A stretch of DNA of 64,000 nt from an uncultured Mucilaginibacter sp. (GTDB taxonomy: Bacteria > Bacteroidota > Bacteroidia > Sphingobacteriales > Sphingobacteriaceae), in contig CAJYJH010000021.1 of assembly GCA_913775265.1 (NCBI GenBank), forward strand, positions 62,001-126,000, in the 5' to 3' direction. Position numbers and translations under genes: made by a program. This document shows positions 35,276 through 45,400 of the stretch, one piece after another. A model generated the notes under the pieces. It saw nothing but the letters and a program-made list of their open reading frames with translations, had not been told where the DNA came from and ran no database searches. The number at the start of each line of letters is the position of its first letter. Positions within the stretch are counted from its first letter, which is position 1.

Positions 35276-36520
35276 ATGGATCATTACGTTGTTGTTATTA
35301 GTGTTATAGGTATAGCCGCTTTGGGTATGGCCTGGATGCCGTCTGTTACCAAACATACTGGTGTCTCTTACGCCATTATTTATGTATTGGCCGGTGTGCT
35401 GCTTTATCTTGCCTTTCCGCACCTGTTACCGGCAGCCGACCCACGTAAAGATCAAAGCCATACTATGCACATTACCGAACTGGTAATCATCGTATCGTTG
35501 ATGGGCACGGGTATTAAGATTGATCGGCCATTTAAGTACGCCAGTTGGAGAAGCCCGATACGGCTGGTCACGGTGGGCATGGTATCTTGCATTGCCTTGG
35601 CAACGTTAACCAGCTTTTACTTTTTTAATCTCGACATTGCTTCCGCCCTCCTCATTGGCGCTGCCCTGGCCCCTACCGATCCGGTACTGGCATCTGACGT
35701 GCAGGTAGGCCCGCCTAACGAAAATGAAAAGTTTGAAACCAAGTTTGCACTCACTGCCGAAGCAGGATTGAATGACGCTTTTGCTTTTCCGTTTGTTTTA
35801 TTGGCTATAACCTTATCCAATTTGCCCTTTACAGGTACCGATGCCCTTTGGAAATGGGTAGAGCATGCTTTAATATTAAAAGTTATAATTGGTTTGGTGA
35901 TTGGTTACTTACTCGGTCAGCTATTGGGTTACATCGTATTTACCATGGGCGACAGGATGAAGATACTGGAAACCCGCGATGGCTTTGTGGCCCTATCGCT
36001 TACGCTGATGGTTTACGGCATAACTGAACTGGCGCACGGCTATGGCTTTTTGGCTGTTTTTGTAGCCGGAACTACTTTACGCAATTACGAACTTGACCAT
36101 CATTTACATAGTAAATTGCACGCCTTCACCGACCAGACCGAACGCATCATGGTGGCTATAGTGTTAATCTTATTCGGCGGTAGTTTAACTACAGGCGTGC
36201 TTCAAAACCTGACCTGGCCAATGGTTGCCTTTTCGGTTTTATTTCTTTTTGTAATGCGTCCGCTTACTTCATTTTTAAGTTTGGCAGGTATCAATATACA
36301 TTCTAAGGAGCGATGGGTGATCAGCTTTTTTGGCATACGGGGTTTGGGCTCTATTTACTATCTGGCTTATGCGCTTAAAGAAACACAATTCCCGTACGCC
36401 GATCAAATCTGGACAACCGTAACATTTACCGTTTTATTATCGGTAGTTGTACACGGACTTACCGCAACACATGTCATGAATTATATGGAAGCCCGCTTTG
36501 CCAAAGAAATAGCTAAATAG
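35276..36520 (+). CDS. Na+/H+ antiporter, CPA1 (NhaP-like)
   Basis: 414 residues with about 12-13 hydrophobic spans. The core motif ALAPTDPVLASDVQVGPPNENE and the later AEAGLNDAFAFPFV (with the conserved Asn-Asp) are typical of NhaP-type CPA1 exchangers. Inner membrane; exchanges Na+ or K+ for protons in pH and salt balance. It has no cytoplasmic C-terminal regulatory domain. Co-directional with the GT9 gene. Confidence 0.9.
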   Translation: MDHYVVVISVIGIAALGMAWMPSVTKHTGVSYAIIYVLAGVLLYLAFPHLLPAADPRKDQSHTMHITELVIIVSLMGTGIKIDRPFKYASWRSPIRLVTVGMVSCIALATLTSFYFFNLDIASALLIGAALAPTDPVLASDVQVGPPNENEKFETKFALTAEAGLNDAFAFPFVLLAITLSNLPFTGTDALWKWVEHALILKVIIGLVIGYLLGQLLGYIVFTMGDRMKILETRDGFVALSLTLMVYGITELAHGYGFLAVFVAGTTLRNYELDHHLHSKLHAFTDQTERIMVAIVLILFGGSLTTGVLQNLTWPMVAFSVLFLFVMRPLTSFLSLAGINIHSKERWVISFFGIRGLGSIYYLAYALKETQFPYADQIWTTVTFTVLLSVVVHGLTATHVMNYMEARFAKEIAK

Positions 36521-36537
36521 ACTCGCTTAAAAAAAGA

Positions 36538-36559
36538 AGCCGGGCTACTATACCCGGCT
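36538..36559. terminator. GC-rich hairpin after the antiporter gene
   Basis: A perfect 7-bp stem (36538-36544 with 36553-36559) starts 18 bases after the stop codon. No T run follows on the plus strand, so it is a weak terminator at best or an mRNA-stabilising hairpin. Confidence 0.45.
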
Positions 36560-36724
36560 ACTAATCTAATATACTTATGAAAACAACGACACCAAGACGT
36601 CCTCTTCGCATACAAATCTATTCTTAAAAGTTTTAAAATACAAAGATTGGATTCAATCAATACGATTTGTGACTTCCAAGTTATGTTACAGCTGTTATTT
36701 ATACTTGCATTTTAAACACATTCT

Positions 36725-37417
36725 ATGATGAACGTAAAAGTAATTGCGTTTGATGCCGACGATACCCTTTGGGTAAATGAACCCTACTTTAGGCAAACCG
36801 AAGAAAAATTTTGCGCATTGTTCAGCGAGTTTTTGTCTCCGCACAATATTGAGCGCGAGTTGATGAAGACAGAAATAGGTAACCTGGGGCTTTATGGATA
36901 CGGCATTAAAGGCTTCATGCTCTCCATGATCGAAACTGCCTTAACCATAACCGATGGCCAAATCAGCACCGCCGCTATCGACCGGATACTGACTTTGGGA
37001 AAAGAGCTATTGAATGAACCCATCGAGCTACTGGAAGGTGTTGAGCAGGTATTGCAAACCTTGCAGGGTAAGTATAAGCTGGTAGTAGCCACCAAAGGCG
37101 ACTTGCTGGACCAGGAACGCAAACTTAAAAAGTCGAATCTGACGCAGTATTTCCACCACGTAGAAATCATGTCTGAAAAAGACGAAGCGAGCTACCGTAA
37201 ACTGGTGAAGCATTTAGATATCCGGCCCGAAGAACTGCTAATGATCGGCAACTCTTTAAAATCGGATATTTTACCGGTATTGCAAATTGGCGGCCATGCC
37301 ATACATGTGCCCTACCATATTACCTGGGTACACGAAATGATAGAAAGCCAGGTAGAGCACGAGAATTTTAAAAGCGTTACCCACATCCAGGAAATTTTGC
37401 AATACTTGCCGCTATGA
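36725..37417 (+). CDS. HAD-superfamily hydrolase
   Basis: 230 residues; ATG at 36725, or 36728 one codon later. HAD motif I is FDADDTLW (Asp10, Asp12), motif II lies in VVATKGD, Lys is in the SEKDEASYRKLVKH region and motif IV is MIGNSLKSDILP. The layout is the subfamily I (haloacid dehalogenase / phosphatase) type. Likely a cytoplasmic phosphatase on a small molecule. Its stop overlaps the start of the CAT-like gene by 4 bases (ATGA), so the two are translationally coupled. Confidence 0.9.
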   Translation: MMNVKVIAFDADDTLWVNEPYFRQTEEKFCALFSEFLSPHNIERELMKTEIGNLGLYGYGIKGFMLSMIETALTITDGQISTAAIDRILTLGKELLNEPIELLEGVEQVLQTLQGKYKLVVATKGDLLDQERKLKKSNLTQYFHHVEIMSEKDEASYRKLVKHLDIRPEELLMIGNSLKSDILPVLQIGGHAIHVPYHITWVHEMIESQVEHENFKSVTHIQEILQYLPL

Positions 37418-38076
37418 AACAAAAACTGGATTTGGAGCATTGGCCACGCAAGCAGCATTTTGAATTTTTCAGACAATTTGAAGAGCCTTACTTTGGAGTT
37501 ACAGTTACCGTTGATTGTACACTGGCCTATGAGCATGCCAGGGCGCACGGCGTTTCCTTGTTTATTTACTACTTGTATCAATCACTAACCGCAGCAAACG
37601 AAATTGAGGCTTTCCGATATCGTATTGAAGGTGATGATTTGTTTATGTACGATACCGTAAATGCCGCGCCTACTATCAATCGTCCTGATGGGACTTTCGG
37701 GTTCGGTTACTTTGATTACAGCCCGAGTTTTGAAACATTTTTAAATGGCGCCGAAAAGGAAATCGAAAGAATCCAAAGCTCAACCGATTTGATGCCGGCC
37801 ACATCAGGCCAAAATATTGTTCAGTACTCAGCACTGCCATGGTTAAACTTTAGTTCACTTTCGCACGCCCGTATGTTCAGGTATCTGGACAGTGCCCCCA
37901 AAATAAGTTTCGGACAAATTACCGAGCAAGATGGACTAAAGATGATGCCTGTTTCTATCCACGTGCACCATGCACTAATGGACGGCTTGCATGTTGGCCA
38001 ATACGTACAACGATTTCAGGATTTACTGAACATGGGGTTACAACCTTTAACATCAGTAACAAAGAGACTGCGATAA
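37414..38076 (+). CDS. Chloramphenicol acetyltransferase-like protein
   Basis: 220 residues, the normal CAT length. The catalytic motif HHALMDGLHVGQYVQRFQ carries the second His of HHxxxDG, and the N-terminal PRKQHFEFFRQFEEPYFGVTV matches the CAT start. Chromosomal CAT-like enzymes often have unknown acyl acceptors, so antibiotic resistance should not be assumed. Probably a trimer in the cytoplasm. Coupled to the preceding HAD gene; a terminator follows. Confidence 0.85.
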   Translation: MKQKLDLEHWPRKQHFEFFRQFEEPYFGVTVTVDCTLAYEHARAHGVSLFIYYLYQSLTAANEIEAFRYRIEGDDLFMYDTVNAAPTINRPDGTFGFGYFDYSPSFETFLNGAEKEIERIQSSTDLMPATSGQNIVQYSALPWLNFSSLSHARMFRYLDSAPKISFGQITEQDGLKMMPVSIHVHHALMDGLHVGQYVQRFQDLLNMGLQPLTSVTKRLR

Positions 38077-38082
38077 AACATG

Positions 38083-38119
38083 AAAGCCACTATCTTATTA
38101 AAAGATAGTGGCTTTTTCA
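38083..38119 (+). terminator. Terminator of the HAD / CAT-like pair
   Basis: A perfect 14-bp stem (38083-38096 with 38102-38115) with a 5-base loop is followed by TTCATT. Confidence 0.8.
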
Positions 38120-38134
38120 TTACTTAATGTGGCT

Positions 38135-38281
38135 CTATGCCCTACGGATAACGCCCAGTAATAATGAAATAATTGCTATAACTAATAAAATGTGGATTAA
38201 GCCTCCAACATTATAAACAAAAGCTCCCAATAGCCATCCAATAACCAGGATAACAGCGACAATGTAAAGTAAACCTCTCAT
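38135..38281 (-). CDS. Small membrane protein, Lmo0937 / DUF5670-like
   Basis: 48 residues, ATG at 38281, stop TAG. The sequence begins MRGLLYIVAVILVIGWLLG, forms two transmembrane segments (about 3-22 and 26-44) joined by the short turn FVYNVGG, and ends IRRA. This is the pattern of the small Lmo0937-type (DUF5670) membrane proteins often seen in Bacteroidetes. No function is established; a stress-related envelope role is often guessed. Single gene. Confidence 0.8.
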   Translation of the reverse strand: MRGLLYIVAVILVIGWLLGAFVYNVGGLIHILLVIAIISLLLGVIRRA

Positions 38282-38361
38282 TTGGTAAGTGTTTTAGTTT
38301 GATAAATGTATTTATTACCTTTTTAACCAAAACCATTCCAAAATGTTGATCGGAAATAAAA

Positions 38362-38381
38362 AAACCCGCTCTCGCAGGTTT
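38362..38381 (-). terminator. Terminator of the DUF2795-like gene
   Basis: An 8-bp stem with one mismatch (38362-38369 with 38374-38381) and a 4-base loop; on the minus strand it runs into TTTTATTTCC. It starts 5 bases after the stop codon. Confidence 0.6.
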
Positions 38382-38386
38382 AATTT

Positions 38387-38608
38387 CTAATATTCGTCTT
38401 CATTAAAAAAGAAGTCGTCTTTGGTAGGGTAATCAGGCCAGATTTCTTCTATGTTCTCATAGGGTTCACCATCATCCTCTAACGCCTGCAAATTCTCAAT
38501 CACCTCAACAGGTGCACCCGAACGAATAGCATAATCAATTAGTTCATCTTTAGTAGCAGGCCATGGTGCATCTTCCAGATGTGAAGCCAATTCAAGAGTC
38601 CAGTACAT
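38387..38608 (-). CDS. Small acidic DUF2795-like protein
   Basis: 73 residues. LASHLEDAPWPATKDELIDYAIRSGAP followed by EVIENLQALEDDGEPYENIEEIWPDYP matches the DUF2795 family and its typical acidic Bacteroidetes version. Likely a small cytoplasmic helical protein. Function unknown. It has its own terminator. Confidence 0.85.
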   Translation of the reverse strand: MYWTLELASHLEDAPWPATKDELIDYAIRSGAPVEVIENLQALEDDGEPYENIEEIWPDYPTKDDFFFNEDEY

Positions 38609-38698
38609 ATGTTATAATTTATTGTTATGGTTAACTATCAATTTTCGCAAAAATATAATATTTCTTGTTGATTTATCAAATATTTTTATCAAAAACTA

Positions 38699-39250
38699 TT
38701 ACGCACGCGGAAGCCATTTGTTTTCAGGTATTTGATGTAAATAACCTGTTTTACGTGCCAGCATAAACAGGTAATCGCTCAAACGGTTTAAGTAAACCAC
38801 TATATTTTCGTCTACACTGCTTTCCTGGGCCAAATGCACTATTACACGTTCCGCTCTCCGGCATACGCAACGTGCTAAATGACAAAAAGATATGGCATTG
38901 CTTCCGCCCGGTAAAATAAAATGTTTTAAGGGCGGCAACTGGCCATCCATTGCATCCATTTCCCGCTCCAGCAAATCAATATCTTCCGGAGCCAGGTCGG
39001 GCACTACCATTTTAGATTTTTTAGGATCGGCCGCCAATGATGCACCCACCGTAAATAACCGATCCTGAACTTGCTTTAACACCTGCTTATCGTAAACCGA
39101 AACATCAGCCTGATCAGCAATTAATCCTATGTAGGAATTTAGCTCATCCACCGTGCCGTAGCTCTCAATACGCAAATGAAACTTAGGTACACGGGTGCCG
39201 CCTATCAGCGAGGTAAATCCTTTATCGCCCGTTTTGGTATATATTTTCAT
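38699..39250 (-). CDS. Cob(I)alamin adenosyltransferase, PduO/MMAB type
   Basis: 183 residues. It starts with the ATP-binding MKIYTKTGDKGFTSLIGGTRVPK and ends with the RLSDYLFMLAR motif; the CVCRRAERVIVHL helix carries the conserved Arg and Glu. It transfers adenosyl from ATP to cob(I)alamin to make coenzyme B12. No B12 riboswitch or B12-dependent mutase is visible nearby, so it probably serves a mutase elsewhere, for example methylmalonyl-CoA mutase. Cytoplasmic. Confidence 0.93.
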   Translation of the reverse strand: MKIYTKTGDKGFTSLIGGTRVPKFHLRIESYGTVDELNSYIGLIADQADVSVYDKQVLKQVQDRLFTVGASLAADPKKSKMVVPDLAPEDIDLLEREMDAMDGQLPPLKHFILPGGSNAISFCHLARCVCRRAERVIVHLAQESSVDENIVVYLNRLSDYLFMLARKTGYLHQIPENKWLPRA

Positions 39251-39399
39251 GGCGGCTGCAATTAATCAAATTCAGCCCGAAATAATTAAATTTAATTGAT
39301 TTTATGAGACTTTGCTGAACTAACAAACCCATAAAACGCTTTTGAAGCAACAAAAACGGCGTAAACTCTTCATTTAAGAAAAGTAATTCCGAGCAAACG

Positions 39400-39879
39400 C
39401 TACTCAGTAACCAATACGCCGTCAGCCATTATCTGTATATCTTTTTTAGGCTTCGTGATTTTTGCAATTTCTTTGCTGCTTTTACCGGCATCAGCCGCAT
39501 AATGGCGCAGGCGGTCTACACTGGTTTCGTTTACTTTGGCAGTTCCCTCAACCACTACTTTTTTACCCACAATGTTTTGCGGCATAAAGTAGGCGTAATC
39601 AGTAAAACGCACCATAATAGGGTCGCCATTGGCTTGTGATAGTTTCATAAAACAGCCTTTCTTTTTGCACACTTCAACCACCTCGCCGGTAATTTTACCC
39701 TGGTAAACAGTATCCTTACTCAAGTGCTGGTTCAAAGCCGCTAAGGTGATTGCCTTATCCTGAGTTACAGTTTTACCGTAAGTTACTCCAGGCGCTGCCG
39801 TTTTTATAGTATTTTGCTGAGCGTATCCGGTTAAGGCAAGCCCGCTTATAGCCAGTGTAATCAATAGCTTCTTCATCAT
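39400..39879 (-). CDS. DUF4920 exported protein
   Basis: 159 residues (ATG 39879 or 39876). A signal peptide (MMKKLLITLAISGLALTGYAQ) precedes a domain with GKITGEVVEVCKKKGCFMKL and MVRFTDYAYFMP, which matches DUF4920. The Cys pair in VCKKKGC could bind a metal or form a disulphide. The fold is OB-like. Periplasmic; function unknown. Divergent from the MBL hydrolase. Confidence 0.85.
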   Translation of the reverse strand: MMKKLLITLAISGLALTGYAQQNTIKTAAPGVTYGKTVTQDKAITLAALNQHLSKDTVYQGKITGEVVEVCKKKGCFMKLSQANGDPIMVRFTDYAYFMPQNIVGKKVVVEGTAKVNETSVDRLRHYAADAGKSSKEIAKITKPKKDIQIMADGVLVTE

Positions 39880-40006
39880 TAATTTTGTGTGTTTAAATAT
39901 AAAAGTATAAAAACTTTCGTTTTAAAACTTGCTTAGCAAACGCCGAATTGTAAATGTTACAAAACCGGTGGTTGTTAAGCAGCGTTAATTCTAAAAGCAA
40001 AAAGTT

Positions 40007-40960
40007 ATGGAGGCAGCGACATTAAACCTTAATAATTTTAACGACGAGAAAGATTACTTCGAGGTAGTACCCGGCGTTTGGGGGATGAAGATTATTTTTG
40101 TCAACGTTCATATGATATCGACCGGTGACGCCAACGAATGGGTGTTGGTAGATGCCGGCCTCAAAGGTTTTGCCGGTAAGATTGAAGAAATGGCAACCGA
40201 CCTATTCGGCGAAAACAATCCACCGGCTGCTATTATACTTACGCACGGGCACTTTGACCACATTGGCGCTATTAAACAGCTGCTACAAATATGGCAGGCA
40301 CCGGTATATGCACACCCGTTAGAACTACCCTACTTAACTGGACTGTCAGCATATCCACCGCCAGACCCAACTGTAGGCGGCGGCTTAATGAGTTTTATGT
40401 CGGTACTGTACCCTAAAAAACCCATTGATTTAGGCGAACAGGTACATGCCTTGGCCGAAAATGGCAGTGTTCCATTTTTGCCCGAATGGATATTTATATT
40501 TACACCGGGCCATGCTCCCGGGCATATCAGTTTGTGGCGTAAACGCGATAAATTACTTATAACGGGCGACGCTTTTGTGACCACACAGCAAGAGTCGGCA
40601 TTTTCTGTTGCTACACAAAAACGTGTTGTTGCCGGTCCGCCAAAATACTTTACACCCGACTGGATCGAGGCAGCCGCATCAGTCAAAAAACTCCGCGATT
40701 TACATCCGGCCATAGCTACCACAGGACACGGCAAACCTATGTACGGACACGAATTAACTGAAGGCTTAGATAACCTGGTGCAAAACTTTGAAGAATTAGC
40801 CATACCAGACCAGGGCCGATATGTTAAAGAACCTGCAAAAGCAAATAAACACGGCGTGCAATACGTACCCCCTGAGCCGTTTAACCCGCTGATGGCGGCT
40901 TCGGTAGCAGGTATATTGGCTTTGGGTATTTATGCTTTGGTTAAAAAAGCTAAAAAGTAG
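40007..40960 (+). CDS. MBL-fold metallo-hydrolase with C-terminal membrane segment
   Basis: 317 residues. The metal site HxHxDH is His80, His82, Asp84, His85 (THGHFDHIG), followed by GHAPGHISLW and GDAF, then a late TGHGKPM. A final hydrophobic segment (about residues 292-311, MAASVAGILALGIYALV) ends in a Lys-rich tail and looks like a membrane anchor. No signal peptide. Substrate unknown; the family includes hydrolases, lactonases and glyoxalases II. Single gene. Confidence 0.85.
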   Translation: MEAATLNLNNFNDEKDYFEVVPGVWGMKIIFVNVHMISTGDANEWVLVDAGLKGFAGKIEEMATDLFGENNPPAAIILTHGHFDHIGAIKQLLQIWQAPVYAHPLELPYLTGLSAYPPPDPTVGGGLMSFMSVLYPKKPIDLGEQVHALAENGSVPFLPEWIFIFTPGHAPGHISLWRKRDKLLITGDAFVTTQQESAFSVATQKRVVAGPPKYFTPDWIEAAASVKKLRDLHPAIATTGHGKPMYGHELTEGLDNLVQNFEELAIPDQGRYVKEPAKANKHGVQYVPPEPFNPLMAASVAGILALGIYALVKKAKK

Positions 40961-40999
40961 ACTGACTTGCAGCATTGCCCGGCACCAGTTTTAAATATG

Positions 41000-41018
41000 A
41001 CAGCCTTAAACAGGCTGT
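41000..41018. terminator. Weak hairpin between convergent MBL and symporter genes
   Basis: A 7-bp stem (41000-41006 with 41012-41018) and a 5-base loop. No T run; may still act as a partial terminator. Confidence 0.3.
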
Positions 41019-41034
41019 TATATCAATAAGTAAA

Positions 41035-42276
41035 TTATGCTGATATGACGGGCTGTTCATCGGCTTTATTTATCCAGTCTTTTCCTTCAGTGAACCGGGC
41101 AATCATCATTGCGGCTACAGTATCGCCGGTGGCATTCAATAAAGTTGCCATTGGGTCAACCAGAGTACCGATAATCATGGCGGGCGGTAAGGCCTCGGGT
41201 GGGAAGCCGTAGGCAGCAATAAACAATAACTCGCCCACGTAACCGCCATTAGGTATACCACCTTCTACCATACTTACCAATACAGTCATAGCCAGTGCCA
41301 GCAGTATAGTATCTACGCCATTAAAGCTCTTACCAAACAAAGCAAATACTACTGCCATTTTAATGATGGATGAAATACTCGATCCATCTTTGTGCAATGT
41401 TGCGCCTAAAGGAATAGTCACATTGGCAATTACCGCAGGGATGCCTATCCATTTGGCAGCATCCATGTTGGCGGGTATGGTAGCTATACTGCTGCAAGTG
41501 CCTACTGCCGTGGCCGAGGGGATAATGTTGTTTCGCCAAAAGCGCCTGATGCCTTGCATACCTCCGGCAATAAAGGCATAAACACTAAACATCGCCACAA
41601 AATAAAAAGCCCCGGTGGCATAGTATAAACCTAACGACCGGGCGTAAGCGCCAAACAACTGCGGACCAAATACGCCTACCTGGTATGCAAAGTAAGCCCC
41701 CAAGCCTATGGGCCCTAATTTCATGATGATGATAAATACCTGTTTAAAAACTTCGTTACCGGCATGCAAAAAACGCGTAAACGAAGCACCTTTTTCTCCG
41801 GCACGCAATGCTCCAAAACCAATAACGACCGAAAAGATAATCATGGCCAGCATATTTTTACGCGATAGTAGTTCGTAAAACTCGCCTGTAGTAAACAGTT
41901 GGGTTATTTGATTGCCTATGGGCTGTTCGCTTATTTTTTCGGTAATCTTTGCTCCGGGCAGTTGCTCGTGTATCGGGAATAACCAGACCGCCAGAATGGT
42001 GATGCAGGCTGCTGTAATTACCGTACCTAAAAAAACCAGCGACATTACGCCCATAATCTTGCTCAGCTTTTTACCTGGCTCCAAACCGGCAATAGCCGAA
42101 GCGATGGCGAAAAACACCAGCGGTATTACGGCAGTAAAAAGCAAATTCAGGAAAATGTCGCCCATAGGTTTAAGCACCTCTACCCGTTTGCCCAATAACA
42201 AACCTGCTATACTGCCACACAAAATACCGGTAAGCAGCCAGATTATTCCGCTATAATTTTTGTGAAAGTTGTTCAT
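41035..42276 (-). CDS. Dicarboxylate/amino acid:cation symporter (DAACS)
   Basis: 413 residues with about eight hydrophobic spans and re-entrant loops. Conserved features are the Ser-rich hairpin (SATAVGTCSSIATIPANM), PLGATLHKDGSS and the DPMATLLNATGD near the end. It takes up C4-dicarboxylates, glutamate or neutral amino acids with Na+ or H+. The substrate is not resolved. Inner membrane. Divergent from the amidohydrolase gene. Confidence 0.92.
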   Translation of the reverse strand: MNNFHKNYSGIIWLLTGILCGSIAGLLLGKRVEVLKPMGDIFLNLLFTAVIPLVFFAIASAIAGLEPGKKLSKIMGVMSLVFLGTVITAACITILAVWLFPIHEQLPGAKITEKISEQPIGNQITQLFTTGEFYELLSRKNMLAMIIFSVVIGFGALRAGEKGASFTRFLHAGNEVFKQVFIIIMKLGPIGLGAYFAYQVGVFGPQLFGAYARSLGLYYATGAFYFVAMFSVYAFIAGGMQGIRRFWRNNIIPSATAVGTCSSIATIPANMDAAKWIGIPAVIANVTIPLGATLHKDGSSISSIIKMAVVFALFGKSFNGVDTILLALAMTVLVSMVEGGIPNGGYVGELLFIAAYGFPPEALPPAMIIGTLVDPMATLLNATGDTVAAMMIARFTEGKDWINKADEQPVISA

Positions 42277-42444
42277 GGTTAATGGCTAAATGTAGCAAAA
42301 CTGACGGAAGATTTATTACATAAACAAGCTTCGCAACGTATCTACTTTGTTACTGTGCTTTATCGTCAGGGCAATATCAATTGCTGTGTAAACATCAAAA
42401 CAATCAGGCGTTATTATTATTTTCGCAGCCAAGGTCTATCGTTC

Positions 42445-45400
42445 ATGAAACACTCTTACCTCAGTATATTATTAGTGCTGGCCGGTTTAACGGCGTCTGC
42501 ACAAAAGTGGAATATCGAAAACACGCCCGGCCCGGCCAAAAAGGTGAGCATCACTACTGATGAAGGCACCTGGATGAACCTGGATGTAAGCCCTGACGGT
42601 AAAATCATTGTGTTTGACTTGTTGGGCGATATTTACAGTTTACCCGTAACCGGCGGCAAGGCAACTCTGTTAGCCGGCGGTAAAGCTTGGGAAGTGCAGC
42701 CACGCTTTAGTCCTGATGGAAAAAGCATAGCTTACACCAGCGACCGCGACGGCGGCGACAATATTTGGGTAATGGGCAATGATGGCGGCGCCAAACGCGC
42801 CATCACTAAAGAAAACTTCAGGCTGCTCAATAACCCCTATTGGACACCAGACGGCCAATACATTGTAGCGCGGAAACATTTTACCGGTTCCCGATCATTA
42901 GGGGCAGGCGAAATATGGATGTATCACAAAAACGGCGGCGATGGCTTACAGTTAACTAAACGCAAAAACGATCAGCAGGATGCAGGCGAGCCCATAGTAT
43001 CGCCTAAAGGCACTTATGTGTACTGGAGCGAGGATGTTACACCCGGCCCTTATTTTCAATACAACAAAGACCCTTACCAAGGCATATACGCCATTAAACG
43101 TTTAAACCGGCAAACCGGCCAGATCGAAACTGTAACGGGCGGCGCAGGTGGCGCCTGCCGTCCGCAGATATCGCCCGACGGTAAACTATTAGCTTTTGTA
43201 AAGCGTAATCGCTTAAAGAGCGTTTTGTACATCCAGAATTTACAAACCGGCGAAGAGTACCCGGTATATGATAACCTAAGCCACGACCAGCAGGAAACCT
43301 GGGCTATTTTTGGTACTTATCCAAATTTTAACTGGTTGCCCGATAATCAGCACATTATTTTTTACGCTAAGGGGAAAATCTGGAACCTGGACATCACCAC
43401 CCTAAGTGCAGCTAATGTACCGTTCGAGCTTACTTCGCAACAAACCATTACCGATGCGCTGCACTTTCCGCAAAAGGTATATCAGGATGAGTTTACCGCA
43501 CGCATGATCCGTCAGCTTACTACCTCGCCTGATGGCAAGCGGGTAGCATTCAACGCAGCAGGATACATTTACATTAAAGACCTGCCTAATGGTAAACCCG
43601 AACGGGTTACCACTTCTCAGGAGTTTGAGTACGAACCCGCGTTTAGTCCGGATGGCAAACAGTTAGTTTACACCAGTTGGAACGACGAACTGAAAGGTGC
43701 TGTTAACACTGTTGATCTGGCCACCAGGCACATTAGCCGCTTAACAACCGATAGAGGCCTGTATTACTCACCGGTTTTTTCTAACAAAGGCGACAAAATA
43801 GTTTACCGTAAAGGCGAGGGTAACGACGTCTTAGGCTATGCTTACGGTAAAAACCCAGGCATTTATGTAGTGCCCGCTACAGGTGGCGCACCGCAATTAC
43901 TACTGAACAACGGCATCCGTCCGCAGTTTTCGGCAGATGACAGCAAGCTATATTACCAAAGTACAGAAGATGGAAAGAAAGCCTTTAAAATGATTGACCT
44001 GGTTAACCCAGGCATGGCCCCCAAAACGCTTTATACCTCCACTTACGCTACACAGTTTAACCCAAGCCCCGATGGCAAATGGATGGCTTTTACCGAGCTA
44101 TATAACTGCTATCTTACTCCACTTACTTACACTGGTAATGCGCAAGAATTATCGGCTACCAATAAGGCTTTACCATTAAACCGCTTAACACGCGATGCAG
44201 GTACTTACCTGCACTGGAGTAAAGACAGCCAAAAGCTGATGTGGACTTTAGGGCCTAAGTATTATACTAAAGATATTAAAGCAGCTTTTGCCTTTGCCGA
44301 TAGCGATAATGATAAAGCAACTGCTTCTGATACTGCTGGTGTTGATATTGGCTTGAGGCTAAAATCAGATCAGCCTGCCGGTAAAATAGCCTTCACCAAC
44401 GCACGCATCATCACCATGAAGGGCGACGAAGTAATTGAAAAAGGAACCATCGTAGTAGACCGTAACCAGATTGTGGCCGTTGGTAAAGACGTGCAGCCAC
44501 CGGCAGATGCCAAAGTTTACAATGTCGCCGGCAAAACCATCATCCCGGGCATTGTCGATGTACATGGGCATTTAGGTGTTAGCCCGGATGGTATTTCGCC
44601 GCAGCAAGACTGGCATTATTTTGCTAACCTGGCTTATGGCGTGACTACTTCGCATGATCCATCAAGCAATACCGAAATGGTTTTCAGCCAGTCGGAAATG
44701 GTTAAGGCCGGTCGTATGGTTGGTCCGCGGGTATATTCCACCGGAACGATATTGTATGGTGCAGATGGTGACTTTAAAACAGTAATTAATAGCATAGATG
44801 ATGCACGATCAAGCTTACGCCGATTAAAAGCGGTTGGAGCATTCTCGGTAAAAAGCTATAACCAGCCCCGACGCGAGCAACGCCAGCAAATTGTAGAGGC
44901 CGCTCGTGAGTTGCAGATGCAGGTAGTACCCGAGGGTGGCTCTACCTTTTTCACCAATATGAACGAGATAGCCGACGGACATACAGGCATTGAACATAAT
45001 ATACCGGTTTGGCCGGTGTATAAAGATGTAAAATCTTTTTGGAACGCCAGTAAAACAGGTTATACCCCTACCCTTATTGTAGCTTACGGCAGCCAGTTTG
45101 GCGAAAACTACTGGTATGATCGTAGCGAGGTATGGAAAAACGAGCACCTGCTCACCTTTACCCCGCCCGCTATTGTGGATGCCCGTTCGCGCCGCCGCAC
45201 TACCTCCGAATATGGCGACTACGGCCATATTGATGCAGCTAAAGCGACCAAACAAATTGCTGATGGCGGAACCAGGGTAAATTTAGGCGCGCACGGACAA
45301 TTACAAGGTTTAGGTGCCCATTGGGAATTATGGATGCTGAGCCAGGGCGGCTTTACCCCAATGCAGGCCCTGCGTTGCGCCACTGTAAATGGAGCAGCGT

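Noticed and set aside
36577-36627. A 16-codon frame MKTTTPRRPLRIQIYS
   Set aside because: Too short, with no conserved neighbours or initiation signal.
37414-38076. Acquired chloramphenicol resistance gene
   Set aside because: The CAT-like gene sits in a chromosomal two-gene unit without mobile elements; family membership alone does not show resistance.
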